Origin: Duganella sp. CF458 | Lineage (GTDB): Bacteria; Pseudomonadota; Gammaproteobacteria; Burkholderiales; Burkholderiaceae_D | DNA length: 64,000 nucleotides | NCBI RefSeq assembly: GCF_900113115.1 | Contig: NZ_FOOF01000013.1 | Coordinates: forward strand, 1-64,000 | Direction of reading: 5' to 3' | Part shown: in pieces, positions 42,741 to 50,419 of the stretch | Layout: every line of letters begins with the position of its first letter | How positions within the stretch are numbered: position 1 is the stretch's first letter | The notes under the pieces: generated by a model | What the model was told of the DNA's origin: nothing | What the model saw: the letters and a program-made list of their open reading frames with translations, nothing else | Databases searched by the model: none | Position numbers and translations under genes: made by a program

Positions 42741-43541
42741 TCAGGCCTTGCGGCGGCGCCCGTAAGCCAGTGCAATAGCGCCGACGCCCAGCAGAGGCAA
42801 GGTGCCCGGCAGCGGCACTTCCGCCGGAGTCACCGGCGCCAAGCCATATTCAGCAACGCCATCGCGCACATTGAAGGCATAACGGCCGTCCACGCCGACG
42901 TTGCTACCCTTGACCAGCGCGTGCTTGCCCGAATCCAGCAACTGCTTGGCGGCGCCCGAACCTTCGAATTCGAAATCGGCAGCCGTGCCCTGGAGATGGA
43001 AGCCCGCACGCGACTTATCGGCCGTGGTGGTCTTGTCCCATTGGATCGAACCGTAGTTGTAGTAGAAGTCGAAGTTGTTGGCACCGGTATCCGAACGGTC
43101 GACCAGCACCAGCTGGAAAGTGTTCTTCTTGTCGTTCTTGCGTGGGTAATAGCCAACGCCGGACCACGTTACCGCAAAGGCATCATGGCCGTCGAACTTG
43201 GTGTTGCCATAGCCGATGGAGCCACCGCCGTTGCTGATATCGACGTCGCCGAAGAATGGCGCCAGGAAGGAGCCCGCGTAGGAATTGCTTTCGAACGAAG
43301 CCGGCACGTAGTTCGTCATGCCGGAGCCAAAGGACACATTGCCGTTGGTGTTGATGAACAGGCTGCTGTAAATGGAACCGTTCAGGCCCAATTTCATGCC
43401 GCCAGCCAGATTGACCTTGGTGGAACCATCATCGACAGCGGCAACCTTGGTCTGGGTGAAACCAGTCAGGATCGGCGATGCATGGGCATTGGCGCTAAAA
43501 GCCAGCGCGGCGGCGAGCAACAGCTTGGTCAGTTTGGACAC
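42741..43541 (-). CDS. PEP-CTERM protein with nidogen-like domain
   Basis: A 266-aa exported protein. It has a signal peptide (cleavage after about residue 21, ANAHAS), a NIDO-like domain (SSLFINTNGNVSFGS, FLAPFFGDVDI, VTWSGVGYYP, FQLVLVDRSD, NNFDFYYNYGSIQWD), and a C-terminal sorting signal VPLPGTLPLLG, a hydrophobic helix and RRRKA. PEP-CTERM proteins are processed by exosortase and are linked to exopolysaccharide and biofilm matrix. The exosortase gene is not in the window. Flanked by terminators, so a single-gene unit. Confidence 0.9.
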   Translation of the reverse strand: MSKLTKLLLAAALAFSANAHASPILTGFTQTKVAAVDDGSTKVNLAGGMKLGLNGSIYSSLFINTNGNVSFGSGMTNYVPASFESNSYAGSFLAPFFGDVDISNGGGSIGYGNTKFDGHDAFAVTWSGVGYYPRKNDKKNTFQLVLVDRSDTGANNFDFYYNYGSIQWDKTTTADKSRAGFHLQGTAADFEFEGSGAAKQLLDSGKHALVKGSNVGVDGRYAFNVRDGVAEYGLAPVTPAEVPLPGTLPLLGVGAIALAYGRRRKA

Positions 43542-43611
43542 GGCATTCTCTTTGTGGCAACAGGAACTGCAATTATACCAATTTAGTTAATGTAAAGTAA
43601 ATCAAGTTGAA

Positions 43612-43642
43612 TAAAAAAAACCCGCTCGATCCAGAGCGGGTT
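43612..43642 (-). terminator. Terminator of clpA
   Basis: AACCCGCTC (43619-43627) pairs with GAGCGGGTT (43634-43642). On the minus strand the stem is followed by a run of eight T residues (43612-43620 region). It lies 21 nt after the clpA stop. Confidence 0.85.
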
Positions 43643-43662
43643 GTTTGGGGCGGCCGGGCCGC

Positions 43663-45963
43663 TTATTCGACTTCGACGGTTTCCGGCGGTGGCGTTGGTG
43701 CCGCGTCCGGTTCGGGGAACTCCAGCTTGATGCCTTCGGCGTCGTCCAGGTCGACAATCACGCGGCCGCCGGACACCAGTCGGCCGAACAGCAGTTCGTC
43801 GGCCAGCGCCTTGCGGATCATGTCCTGGATCAGGCGCGACATCGGGCGCGCGCCCATCAAAGGATCGAAGCCCTTCTTCGCCAGGAACTTGCGCAACTTC
43901 TCGCTGAAGATGGCTTCCACCTTCTTCTCGTGCAGCTGCTCTTCCAGCTGCATCAGGAACTTGTCCACCACGCGCAGGATGATTTCCTCGTCCAGCGCAC
44001 GGAAGCTGATGGTCGCATCCAGGCGGTTGCGGAACTCCGGCGTGAACATGCGCTTGATGTCCGCCATTTCGTCGCCCGCTTCCTTGCTGTCGGTGAAACC
44101 GATCGAACGCTTCTGCAGGCTTTCCGCACCCGCATTGGTGGTCATGATGATGATCACGTTGCGGAAGTCGGCTTTACGGCCGTTGTTGTCGGTCAGCGTG
44201 CCATGGTCCATCACCTGCAACAGGATATTGAAGATATCCGGATGCGCCTTCTCGATCTCGTCGAGTAACAGCACAGCGTGCGGCTTCTTGGTGATCGCCT
44301 CGGTCAGCAGCCCGCCCTGGTCGTAACCCACGTAGCCTGGCGGCGCACCGATCAGGCGGCTCACCGCATGGCGCTCCATGTATTCCGACATGTCGAAGCG
44401 GATCAGCTCGATGCCCAGGATGAAGGCCAGTTGCTTGGCCACCTCGGTCTTGCCGACGCCGGTCGGACCGGAGAACAGGAAGGAGCCGATCGGCTTGTCC
44501 TGCTTGCCCAGGCCGGCGCGCGACATCTTGATCGCCGACGCCAGCGCTTCGATCGCAGGATCCTGGCCGAACACCACGTTGCGCAGGTCGCGGTCGATGG
44601 TGGCCAGTTTGCTGCGGTCATCCTGGTTGACGGTCTGCGGCGGAATGCGCGCGATCTTGGAAATGATTTCCTCGATCTCGGTCTTGCCGATGGTTTTCTT
44701 CTGCTTCGATTTCGGCAGGATGCGCTGGGCGGCACCCGCCTCATCGATCACATCGATGGCCTTGTCCGGCAGGTGGCGGTCGTTGATGAAGCGCGCCGCC
44801 AGTTCGGCCGCGGTCGACAGCGCCGACGACGAATACTTCACGCCATGGTGTTCTTCGAAGCGCGACTTCAGGCCGCGCAGGATCTGCACGGTCTGCTCCA
44901 CAGTCGGCTCGTTGACGTCGACCTTCTGGAAGCGACGCGACAGCGCATGGTCTTTCTCGAACACGCCGCGGAATTCCGTGAACGTGGTCGCGCCGATGCA
45001 TTTCAGTTGGCCGTTGGCCAGCGCCGGTTTCAGCAGGTTGGACGCGTCCAGCGTACCGCCCGACGCCGAGCCGGCGCCGATGATGGTGTGGATCTCGTCG
45101 ATGAACAGGATGCCGTTCGGATTGTCTTTCAGCTGCTTCAGCACCGCCTTCAGGCGCTGCTCGAAGTCGCCGCGGTACTTGGTGCCGGCCAGCAGCGCAC
45201 CCATGTCGAGCGAATAGACCACGGCGCTGGACAGCACCTCCGGTACGTCACCCTGGGTGATGCGGTAAGCCAGGCCTTCCGCGATGGCGGTCTTGCCCAC
45301 GCCGGCCTCGCCCACCAGCAGCGGGTTGTTCTTGCGGCGGCGGCACAGCACCTGGATCACGCGGTCCACTTCGTCTTCGCGGCCGATCAGCGGGTCGATC
45401 TTGCCCTCGGCGGCGGACTTGTTCAGGTTCTGGGTGAACTGGTCGAGCGGCGATTCCTTGGCCTGGCCCTCCGGCACGGTGCCCTCTTCCACGCCTTCGG
45501 ATGCCTTGCCGGAATCCATCTGCTGGTCCTTGCGCACGCCGTGCGAGATGAAGTTGACCACGTCCAGGCGGGTGACGCCCTGCTGGTGCAGGTAGTACAC
45601 CGCGTGCGAGTCCTTTTCACCAAAGATGGCCACCAGCACATTGGCGCCTGTCACTTCCTTCTTGCCGTTGGAAGCCGACTGCACGTGCATGATCGCGCGC
45701 TGGATCACGCGCTGGAAGCCCAGGGTCGGCTGGGTATCCACTTCGCCGGTGCCGGGCACGGTCGGCGTGTTATCGCCGATGAAGTTGGTCAGCGTTTTGC
45801 GCAGGTCCTCAATATTCACTGCGCAGGCGCGCAGCACCTCGGCTGCCGATGGATTGTCAAGCAGCGCCAGCAGCAAGTGCTCCACGGTGATGAACTCGTG
45901 TCGTGCTTGCCGCGCTTCGACAAACGCCATATGCAAACTTACTTCCAATTCCTGCGCAATCAT
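43663..45963 (-). CDS. clpA: ATP-dependent Clp protease ATPase subunit ClpA
   Basis: AAA+ unfoldase that feeds ClpP, 766 aa. Two Clp_N repeats (about 1-145) bind ClpS. AAA-1 has Walker A GEAGVGKTAIAEG and LFIDEIHTIIGAG; AAA-2 has GPTGVGKTEVAKQ and LLLDEIEKAHPD. The IGF loop that docks on ClpP is in KRSIGFTDS. The tail after about residue 745 is Pro/Glu-rich. The ATG at 45963 overlaps the clpS stop by four bases. Standard length. Confidence 0.97.
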   Translation of the reverse strand: MIAQELEVSLHMAFVEARQARHEFITVEHLLLALLDNPSAAEVLRACAVNIEDLRKTLTNFIGDNTPTVPGTGEVDTQPTLGFQRVIQRAIMHVQSASNGKKEVTGANVLVAIFGEKDSHAVYYLHQQGVTRLDVVNFISHGVRKDQQMDSGKASEGVEEGTVPEGQAKESPLDQFTQNLNKSAAEGKIDPLIGREDEVDRVIQVLCRRRKNNPLLVGEAGVGKTAIAEGLAYRITQGDVPEVLSSAVVYSLDMGALLAGTKYRGDFEQRLKAVLKQLKDNPNGILFIDEIHTIIGAGSASGGTLDASNLLKPALANGQLKCIGATTFTEFRGVFEKDHALSRRFQKVDVNEPTVEQTVQILRGLKSRFEEHHGVKYSSSALSTAAELAARFINDRHLPDKAIDVIDEAGAAQRILPKSKQKKTIGKTEIEEIISKIARIPPQTVNQDDRSKLATIDRDLRNVVFGQDPAIEALASAIKMSRAGLGKQDKPIGSFLFSGPTGVGKTEVAKQLAFILGIELIRFDMSEYMERHAVSRLIGAPPGYVGYDQGGLLTEAITKKPHAVLLLDEIEKAHPDIFNILLQVMDHGTLTDNNGRKADFRNVIIIMTTNAGAESLQKRSIGFTDSKEAGDEMADIKRMFTPEFRNRLDATISFRALDEEIILRVVDKFLMQLEEQLHEKKVEAIFSEKLRKFLAKKGFDPLMGARPMSRLIQDMIRKALADELLFGRLVSGGRVIVDLDDAEGIKLEFPEPDAAPTPPPETVEVE

Positions 45964-46262
45964 ACTTCCTCCATCACACATTGCAGGGGATGCCCCGCCT
46001 TGCGTGCATGCGTTAAAACAAACTCCACTTTGGTTGAAGCTATATCTTTAGAGAAAACGCCGCACACGCCTTTGCCGTAGCGATGGACACTCAGCATAAT
46101 TTGTGTGGCGGTTTCCCGATCCTTATTGAAATACTCCTGGATAATGGCGACCACAAACTCCATTGGAGTGTAGTCGTCGTTCAACAGGGCCACCTGGTAC
46201 ATAGGTGGCGGCTTTATCGCCTGCCGTTCCAGGACGGTGTCGGTGTCATGCTTGGTTGCCAT
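45960..46262 (-). CDS. clpS: ClpA adaptor protein ClpS
   Basis: N-end-rule adaptor that binds N-degron substrates and the ClpA N-domain, 100 aa. The core VALLNDDYTPMEFVVAIIQ carries the substrate-pocket Asn-Asp and is followed by LSVHRYGKGVCGVF. I start at 46262 (MATKHDTD), the usual length; an ATG at 46304 in frame would add 14 residues and cannot be excluded. Operon clpS-clpA, coupled by ATGA. A cold-shock gene is divergent. Confidence 0.95.
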   Translation of the reverse strand: MATKHDTDTVLERQAIKPPPMYQVALLNDDYTPMEFVVAIIQEYFNKDRETATQIMLSVHRYGKGVCGVFSKDIASTKVEFVLTHARKAGHPLQCVMEEV

Positions 46263-46438
46263 ACGCTTATATTCTAATGCTTTCAGACTAGTTGCAACGC
46301 CCATTTAAGAGGGCCATTTCCACCAGTACTCATCTTACGCGTTTTCGCCGATTGCCGCAGATGGCGGTCGGGGTGCGCAAAATCAAGGGGTCGAAAAAAA
46401 GCTGTTGCAAAAAGCTCACCATGTGCTAGTGAAAGCGC

Positions 46439-46467
46439 TTGACATTAAAAATTGTTCCGCCAACAAT
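46439..46467 (+). promoter_or_regulatory. Promoter of the cold-shock gene
   Basis: Consensus TTGACA (46439-46444), 17-nt spacer, AACAAT (46462-46467, four of six consensus bases). The start would be near 46474. Confidence 0.6.
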
Positions 46468-46473
46468 GCCATA

Positions 46474-46589
46474 TCGACCTTGTGCAGATCTGTACATTCG
46501 TTGGTAAGAAGTGAGTTGTCGAGGAGGGGGCAGGAAGCTTCTTGCTTTTATGGCTCGTGTGATTCGTTTTTAATGAAGGTTTTTTTAAT
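46474..46589 (+). other. Long 5' leader of the cold-shock mRNA
   Basis: About 115 nt between the predicted start and the ATG hold no reading frame. Long structured leaders are typical of cspA-type genes and control translation by temperature. A GAGGAGGGGG tract (about 46518-46528) resembles an upstream Shine-Dalgarno with no start codon after it; the likely functional site is AAGG at 46576-46579. Confidence 0.5.
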
Positions 46590-46793
46590 ATGGCAACTGG
46601 TACCGTTAAGTGGTTCAATGACTCCAAAGGTTTTGGCTTCATCACTCCTGATGATGGCGGCGAGGATTTGTTCGCACACTTTTCCGCTATTAACATGAAC
46701 GGCTTCAAGACCCTGAAAGAAGGTCAAAAAGTGCAGTTCGAAGTCACGCAAGGCCCTAAAGGCAAGCAAGCGTCCAACATCCAGTCCAGCTAA
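46590..46793 (+). CDS. Cold-shock protein, CspA family
   Basis: A 67-aa RNA-binding OB-fold protein. RNP1 is KGFGFITP and RNP2 is DLFAHFSA, with the opening ATGTVKWFNDSKG typical of CspA. It acts as an RNA chaperone; whether cold-induced or constitutive (CspD/E-like) cannot be told from the protein. It has its own promoter, a long leader and a strong terminator, so it is monocistronic. Adjacent divergent clpS is a common arrangement in Burkholderiales. Confidence 0.96.
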   Translation: MATGTVKWFNDSKGFGFITPDDGGEDLFAHFSAINMNGFKTLKEGQKVQFEVTQGPKGKQASNIQSS

Positions 46794-46811
46794 TCCTGGC
46801 TCCGGATAACG

Positions 46812-46839
46812 AAAAGCCCCGCCCCGCGGGGTTTTTTTT
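46812..46839 (+). terminator. Terminator of the cold-shock gene
   Basis: CCCCG (46817-46821) pairs with CGGGG (46827-46831), extended by flanking A/T pairs with one bulged G, and is followed by eight T residues. It lies 18 nt after the stop. Confidence 0.8.
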
Positions 46840-46875
46840 CGCCTGCCACCCTGCCGGCATTATGCCGATTTCGTC

Positions 46876-47379
46876 ATGCAAATCCGCACTTTGACAACAG
46901 CCGACGCGTCCGCCCTGCTGGAATTCGAGCTTGCCAACCGTGACTGGTTCGAGTCGCAAGTCGACGCCCGAGCGCCAGACTTTTACAATCTGTTCGGCGT
47001 CGCTGCGCATATCGGGGACTACCTGGCCCGCCATGCAGCGGGCACCATGCATCCGTGTCTGCTGCTCGAGGACGATGGCGCCATTGTCGGTCGCTGCAAC
47101 CTGAAAGATATCGACCGCATCGCTCGACGGGCGGAAGTCGGCTATCGCATTGCAGCCACCGCCATCGGCCGCGGCCTGGCCGGCGCCGCGCTGACACACC
47201 TGATGGAGCTGGCCTACGGCCGCTGGGAACTGCGCGGCCTCGACGCCCACGTCACAATCGCCAACGCTGCTTCCGCCCGCGTCCTGGAGCGCGCAGGCTT
47301 CGCTCTGGCCGGCCCCTCGCCTATCCTGGCCCGGGTCGCAGAGCAGCCGCTGGCGTGCCTGCATTACCGGCATCACTAG
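46876..47379 (+). CDS. GNAT-family N-acetyltransferase (RimJ/RimL-like)
   Basis: A 167-aa acetyl-CoA-dependent transferase. It has the acetyl-CoA loop region RGLAGAALTHLMELAY, the strand AHVTIANAASARVLERAGF, and VGRCNLKDIDR before it, as in RimJ/RimL-type enzymes that acetylate ribosomal proteins or small amines. Substrate unknown. It stands alone, convergent with the coiled-coil gene, with which it overlaps by 4 nt. Confidence 0.88.
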   Translation: MQIRTLTTADASALLEFELANRDWFESQVDARAPDFYNLFGVAAHIGDYLARHAAGTMHPCLLLEDDGAIVGRCNLKDIDRIARRAEVGYRIAATAIGRGLAGAALTHLMELAYGRWELRGLDAHVTIANAASARVLERAGFALAGPSPILARVAEQPLACLHYRHH

Positions 47380-47879
47380 ATTAGGCGGCTCGCCATATTG
47401 GCTATCAATATGACGATGCCTACAGAAATTCCGACTATCCAACGACCAAATGCGTCCTGCCGCCGCGACAATTCCAAAAGGCGCATTTCCTGTCGTCTTT
47501 CCGAATCGACGATTTGCGCCTGCAGCTGGCACGTCAACGCCTTCATATTGTCATCCTGCCGCCGGGCAGCCTCAGCAAACCGTTCCGCGCTCCTTTGCTC
47601 GGATTCGGCAAACCGTTCCGCAGTCCTTTGCTCGGATTCGGCAAACCGCTCCGCAATTCTTTGCTCGGATTTGGCACACCGCTCCGCCGTCCTGAGGTCT
47701 GCCTCGGCAAAACGGGCGGCCACGTCGGAGCGCGCCAAAGCAAAGCCGCTGTCCATATGCTGGCGTAACAAGGCTAGTTCGCAATTGAGGTTATCCACCT
47801 TGTGCTCCAATTGGTGAATTCGCGCTTCCCCATCATCTTCGGACGGGCACGATTGATCGTCAAGCAAGCTCTGCGACAT
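47376..47879 (-). CDS. Coiled-coil protein with C-terminal membrane anchor
   Basis: A 167-aa protein. Residues about 20-45 and 60-145 are coiled coil, including three nearly identical 11-residue repeats (AERFAESEQRT type). It ends in one transmembrane helix (WIVGISVGIVILIANMAS) with only Arg-Leu-Ile after it, as in tail-anchored proteins. The layout recalls DUF1640/CCDC90-like proteins. The ATG at 47879 is preferred over the longer frame, which has Cys-rich non-conserved residues. Function unknown. Confidence 0.72.
   Translation of the reverse strand: MSQSLLDDQSCPSEDDGEARIHQLEHKVDNLNCELALLRQHMDSGFALARSDVAARFAEADLRTAERCAKSEQRIAERFAESEQRTAERFAESEQRSAERFAEAARRQDDNMKALTCQLQAQIVDSERRQEMRLLELSRRQDAFGRWIVGISVGIVILIANMASRLI
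47575..47706 (-). repeat. 33-bp tandem repeat array in the coiled-coil gene
   Basis: Three close copies of a 33-bp unit (47575-47607, 47608-47640, 47641-47673) and a fourth diverged one (47674-47706). Each encodes 11 residues, so copy change would keep the frame and only lengthen or shorten the coiled coil. Confidence 0.85.
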
Positions 47880-47948
47880 GGCGGCCTCCTGGCATGAACA
47901 TCGACACGCCATTGTCTGCCCAGGCTCGCGAGGCGTTTTTGACCTGCC

Positions 47949-48647
47949 TCAGAAGCTTGCCAGTGCCGCCCGCACCGAAGGATAAAGGCCACGTGAAACC
48001 GGAATGCCCGCAGTAAACCGGGTGTCGATCAGGTAGCGGCCGCCTGGCGCGATACGCAAGCGGATGAAGTGCTGCATATTGACCGCGTACGAGCGATGGA
48101 CACGCAGGAAGTTCGGTGGCAGGGTCGCCAACAGCTTGTCCAGGGCGCAGTCATGGAAGTGACCGCTTCCATCGCACATCTGCAGCTGCGTATAGTGCCC
48201 ATCCGCCCGGATATGGTTGATCTTGTCGATCGACAACAACTCGATGCCCCCCATCTTCCTGATGACCAGCGAGCGCACGCCCTCCTGCCCGGCGCTGTCG
48301 GCATAGCGCTGAAACGCCTGCTGCAGGCGCGCCTGGCTGAATGGCTTGGCGACAAAATCAAGCACGCCGAAATCGAATGCCCGCACGGCCCGCTCGGCAT
48401 GGGCCGAGACAATGACAGTGCGAAAACTCCCTTCCCTGGCCATTTCCAGCAAGCGAAAGCCGTCATCGCCATGCAAGTTCAGGTCGAGCAGCAGCAGGTC
48501 GATGGTCCCTGAACGCAAGGTGACGAGGAGTTCATCCAGATCGTCGCCCTGCGAAATCTTTGCGACCCGCTCACCAAAAAATAAGCGCACCTCGCGTACC
48601 AGGCGTTGCGCGATCAGGGGCTCGTCTTCCACGATCAAGACGTTCAT
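47949..48647 (-). CDS. LytTR response regulator paired with the next kinase
   Basis: A 232-aa regulator with receiver (VEDE near the start, phosphoacceptor Asp in LLLLDLNLHGDDGF, Lys in FVAKPF) and LytTR domain (ELLSIDKINHIRADGHYTQL, FLRVHRSYAVNM). It is less similar to the 41-42 kb regulators than these are to one another. The ATG at 48647 overlaps the kinase stop by four bases, indicating coupled translation. Confidence 0.92.
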   Translation of the reverse strand: MNVLIVEDEPLIAQRLVREVRLFFGERVAKISQGDDLDELLVTLRSGTIDLLLLDLNLHGDDGFRLLEMAREGSFRTVIVSAHAERAVRAFDFGVLDFVAKPFSQARLQQAFQRYADSAGQEGVRSLVIRKMGGIELLSIDKINHIRADGHYTQLQMCDGSGHFHDCALDKLLATLPPNFLRVHRSYAVNMQHFIRLRIAPGGRYLIDTRFTAGIPVSRGLYPSVRAALASF

Positions 48648-50287
48648 GCGGGTAGCCTGATCGTGGCGAGCCATATGCCCTCCCCTGGCCGGCCCTGGTA
48701 ACTGGCGCTGCCGGCGAAGGCCTCCTGCAGGCTGCTATGGATGTAAGTCGAACCGGTACCACTGCCCTGGTGCTTGCGCCCATCCGCCAGTGGCATGGCC
48801 AGCGACAGGATGGCATGCCCGTCGCTGTGCGCGATGTCCATGTCAAACACCAGGTCGTCGCGATAGCGGTTATGCGAAAAAGCGTTCTCCAGGCATGTGA
48901 GCAGGACCGCCGGCGGCAGGCATAGCGCGCCGGGCTCGCCGCTGACCTTCAGCGAACAATGGCGCTGCAGCCGCACTGCCATGATTGCCAGGTAGTTGTG
49001 GCAAAGTTCCAGTTCGCGCGACAGGGGAATCGTCACCTGGCTGGCATAATCCCCCAACATCCGGAACTCGCGCCCCAGCGCTTCGACAAACTGTTCCGCC
49101 TGGAGTGGCGAATGATGCACCAGCTCCCCAATCGAACTTAAAGAATTCATCAGGAAATGCGGCTGCAGGCTTTTGCGCAGCAGCTGGTTCTCAAGGCGCG
49201 TTGCAAGCAAAGCTTTATTGCGGTCGCGGATAAGCTGGCGCAGCAACTGGCCCAGGATCGTAAACAAGAGCAGGAATACAACCAGCGCAAAGCCGGTTTC
49301 AGCAAAAAATCCTGTGCCGGGAACCAACCATAAGGCCAGCGACAGCAGCACCACCGCCAAACCTGAACGGCCCACCGCTGCACCGCGGCGCAGGGCATGC
49401 AGGTTGATCGCGGCACTTGCCACCAGCGCCACGCTGAACATCAACGCCGCCTTCGCGTCGAAATGCAGGCTGGTGCCGGCAATTGCAGCGACAGCCAGGG
49501 CCGCCGCTCCCGCCACGTATCGTTTGCGCGGCAAGGCATAGGCAAACATGAAGTATGCGGGGAGTAGCAATGAAAACAGGCCCGTAAGCACCTGGACGGC
49601 CATCAGCCTCGCCAGGTGATAACCGTATTCATACCCCGCCACACCACGCCATGCCTCGGTCACGAGCAGCAGGCTGGCCGTCACGCACAGCATGGCGAAC
49701 ACGCACCAATCAGCCTTGCGCTGGTAATACACGAGCAAAGCCGTGGCCAGCGCGGCTACCAGTGCCAGCGCACCCGCCAGCACGAGCGGCAGCGTCTTGC
49801 GTGCCGCAGTGGGCGCATCGTCCTCAACCGACAAGTTATAGAACTGTTCGCGAATGCGCTCACTGCCATGCCATGTCGACAGCTTCAGCACCAGGCGATG
49901 CCTGCCCGCTGACAGTTGTTCCGGCGCAAGCGCAAGCTGGTAGTCGATCCGCCCTTGCCGCTCGCCTTGCGCGGATTCCGCCGGCACGCCATTCACCCCC
50001 ACACGCATGCCGTCCAGGTAAATCTCGCTCGATGCGAGCATCGACAGCAGCAGGTGTTGCGGGCGGTCCGGCTGGCGGGAAATGGTGAACTCCGCCTGGA
50101 TGCAATGCGCCTGGCGCGCACCCAATTGGTCGAATGAAAAAGGTCCTGTCACGGTTCCCGCCACACTGCCGCATTCTTCAAACGGTACGCCGACTTCCTG
50201 GAATGCCAGCTTATCGAGCGACATTGATGCCACGGCCTGGAAAGGATGGAGTAACAGCAGGCAGCACAGCATGAGAAGTCGCGTCAT
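48644..50287 (-). CDS. Membrane histidine kinase with 7TM-DISM-like sensor
   Basis: A 547-aa LytS-class kinase. It has a signal peptide (first 20 residues), a periplasmic beta-rich domain (about 25-170, with DGMRVGVNGVPAES) similar to 7TMR-DISM extracellular domains that may bind carbohydrates, about seven membrane helices (about 175-370), and a kinase core with H-box LQPHFLMNSLSSIGEL. The N-box is unusual, CLENAFSHNRYRDD, lacking the common KHG. The ATG at 50287 opens the signal peptide. Operon with the LytTR gene; divergent from the beta-lactamase-fold gene. Confidence 0.85.
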   Translation of the reverse strand: MTRLLMLCCLLLLHPFQAVASMSLDKLAFQEVGVPFEECGSVAGTVTGPFSFDQLGARQAHCIQAEFTISRQPDRPQHLLLSMLASSEIYLDGMRVGVNGVPAESAQGERQGRIDYQLALAPEQLSAGRHRLVLKLSTWHGSERIREQFYNLSVEDDAPTAARKTLPLVLAGALALVAALATALLVYYQRKADWCVFAMLCVTASLLLVTEAWRGVAGYEYGYHLARLMAVQVLTGLFSLLLPAYFMFAYALPRKRYVAGAAALAVAAIAGTSLHFDAKAALMFSVALVASAAINLHALRRGAAVGRSGLAVVLLSLALWLVPGTGFFAETGFALVVFLLLFTILGQLLRQLIRDRNKALLATRLENQLLRKSLQPHFLMNSLSSIGELVHHSPLQAEQFVEALGREFRMLGDYASQVTIPLSRELELCHNYLAIMAVRLQRHCSLKVSGEPGALCLPPAVLLTCLENAFSHNRYRDDLVFDMDIAHSDGHAILSLAMPLADGRKHQGSGTGSTYIHSSLQEAFAGSASYQGRPGEGIWLATIRLPA

Positions 50288-50419
50288 GGGGGCATTGTAG
50301 CGAACTAATTTCCCCCGGAAGTGCATTTGGCGCCCTGCCGGTGCGGTTCATGCATTTTTGCGTGCCGGAGGGATCGCCGCTGCATAAGATTTGCCACCCA
50401 ACACACTTCCATCACGCCC

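Noticed and set aside
44278..46080. 600-aa open frame antisense to clpA
   Set aside because: Only the minus strand carries both AAA+ modules; the antisense product is His/Arg/Gln-rich shadow sequence.
47575..47706. Possible CRISPR array or satellite
   Set aside because: Units are 33 bp, adjacent without spacers and keep the reading frame of a coiled-coil gene.
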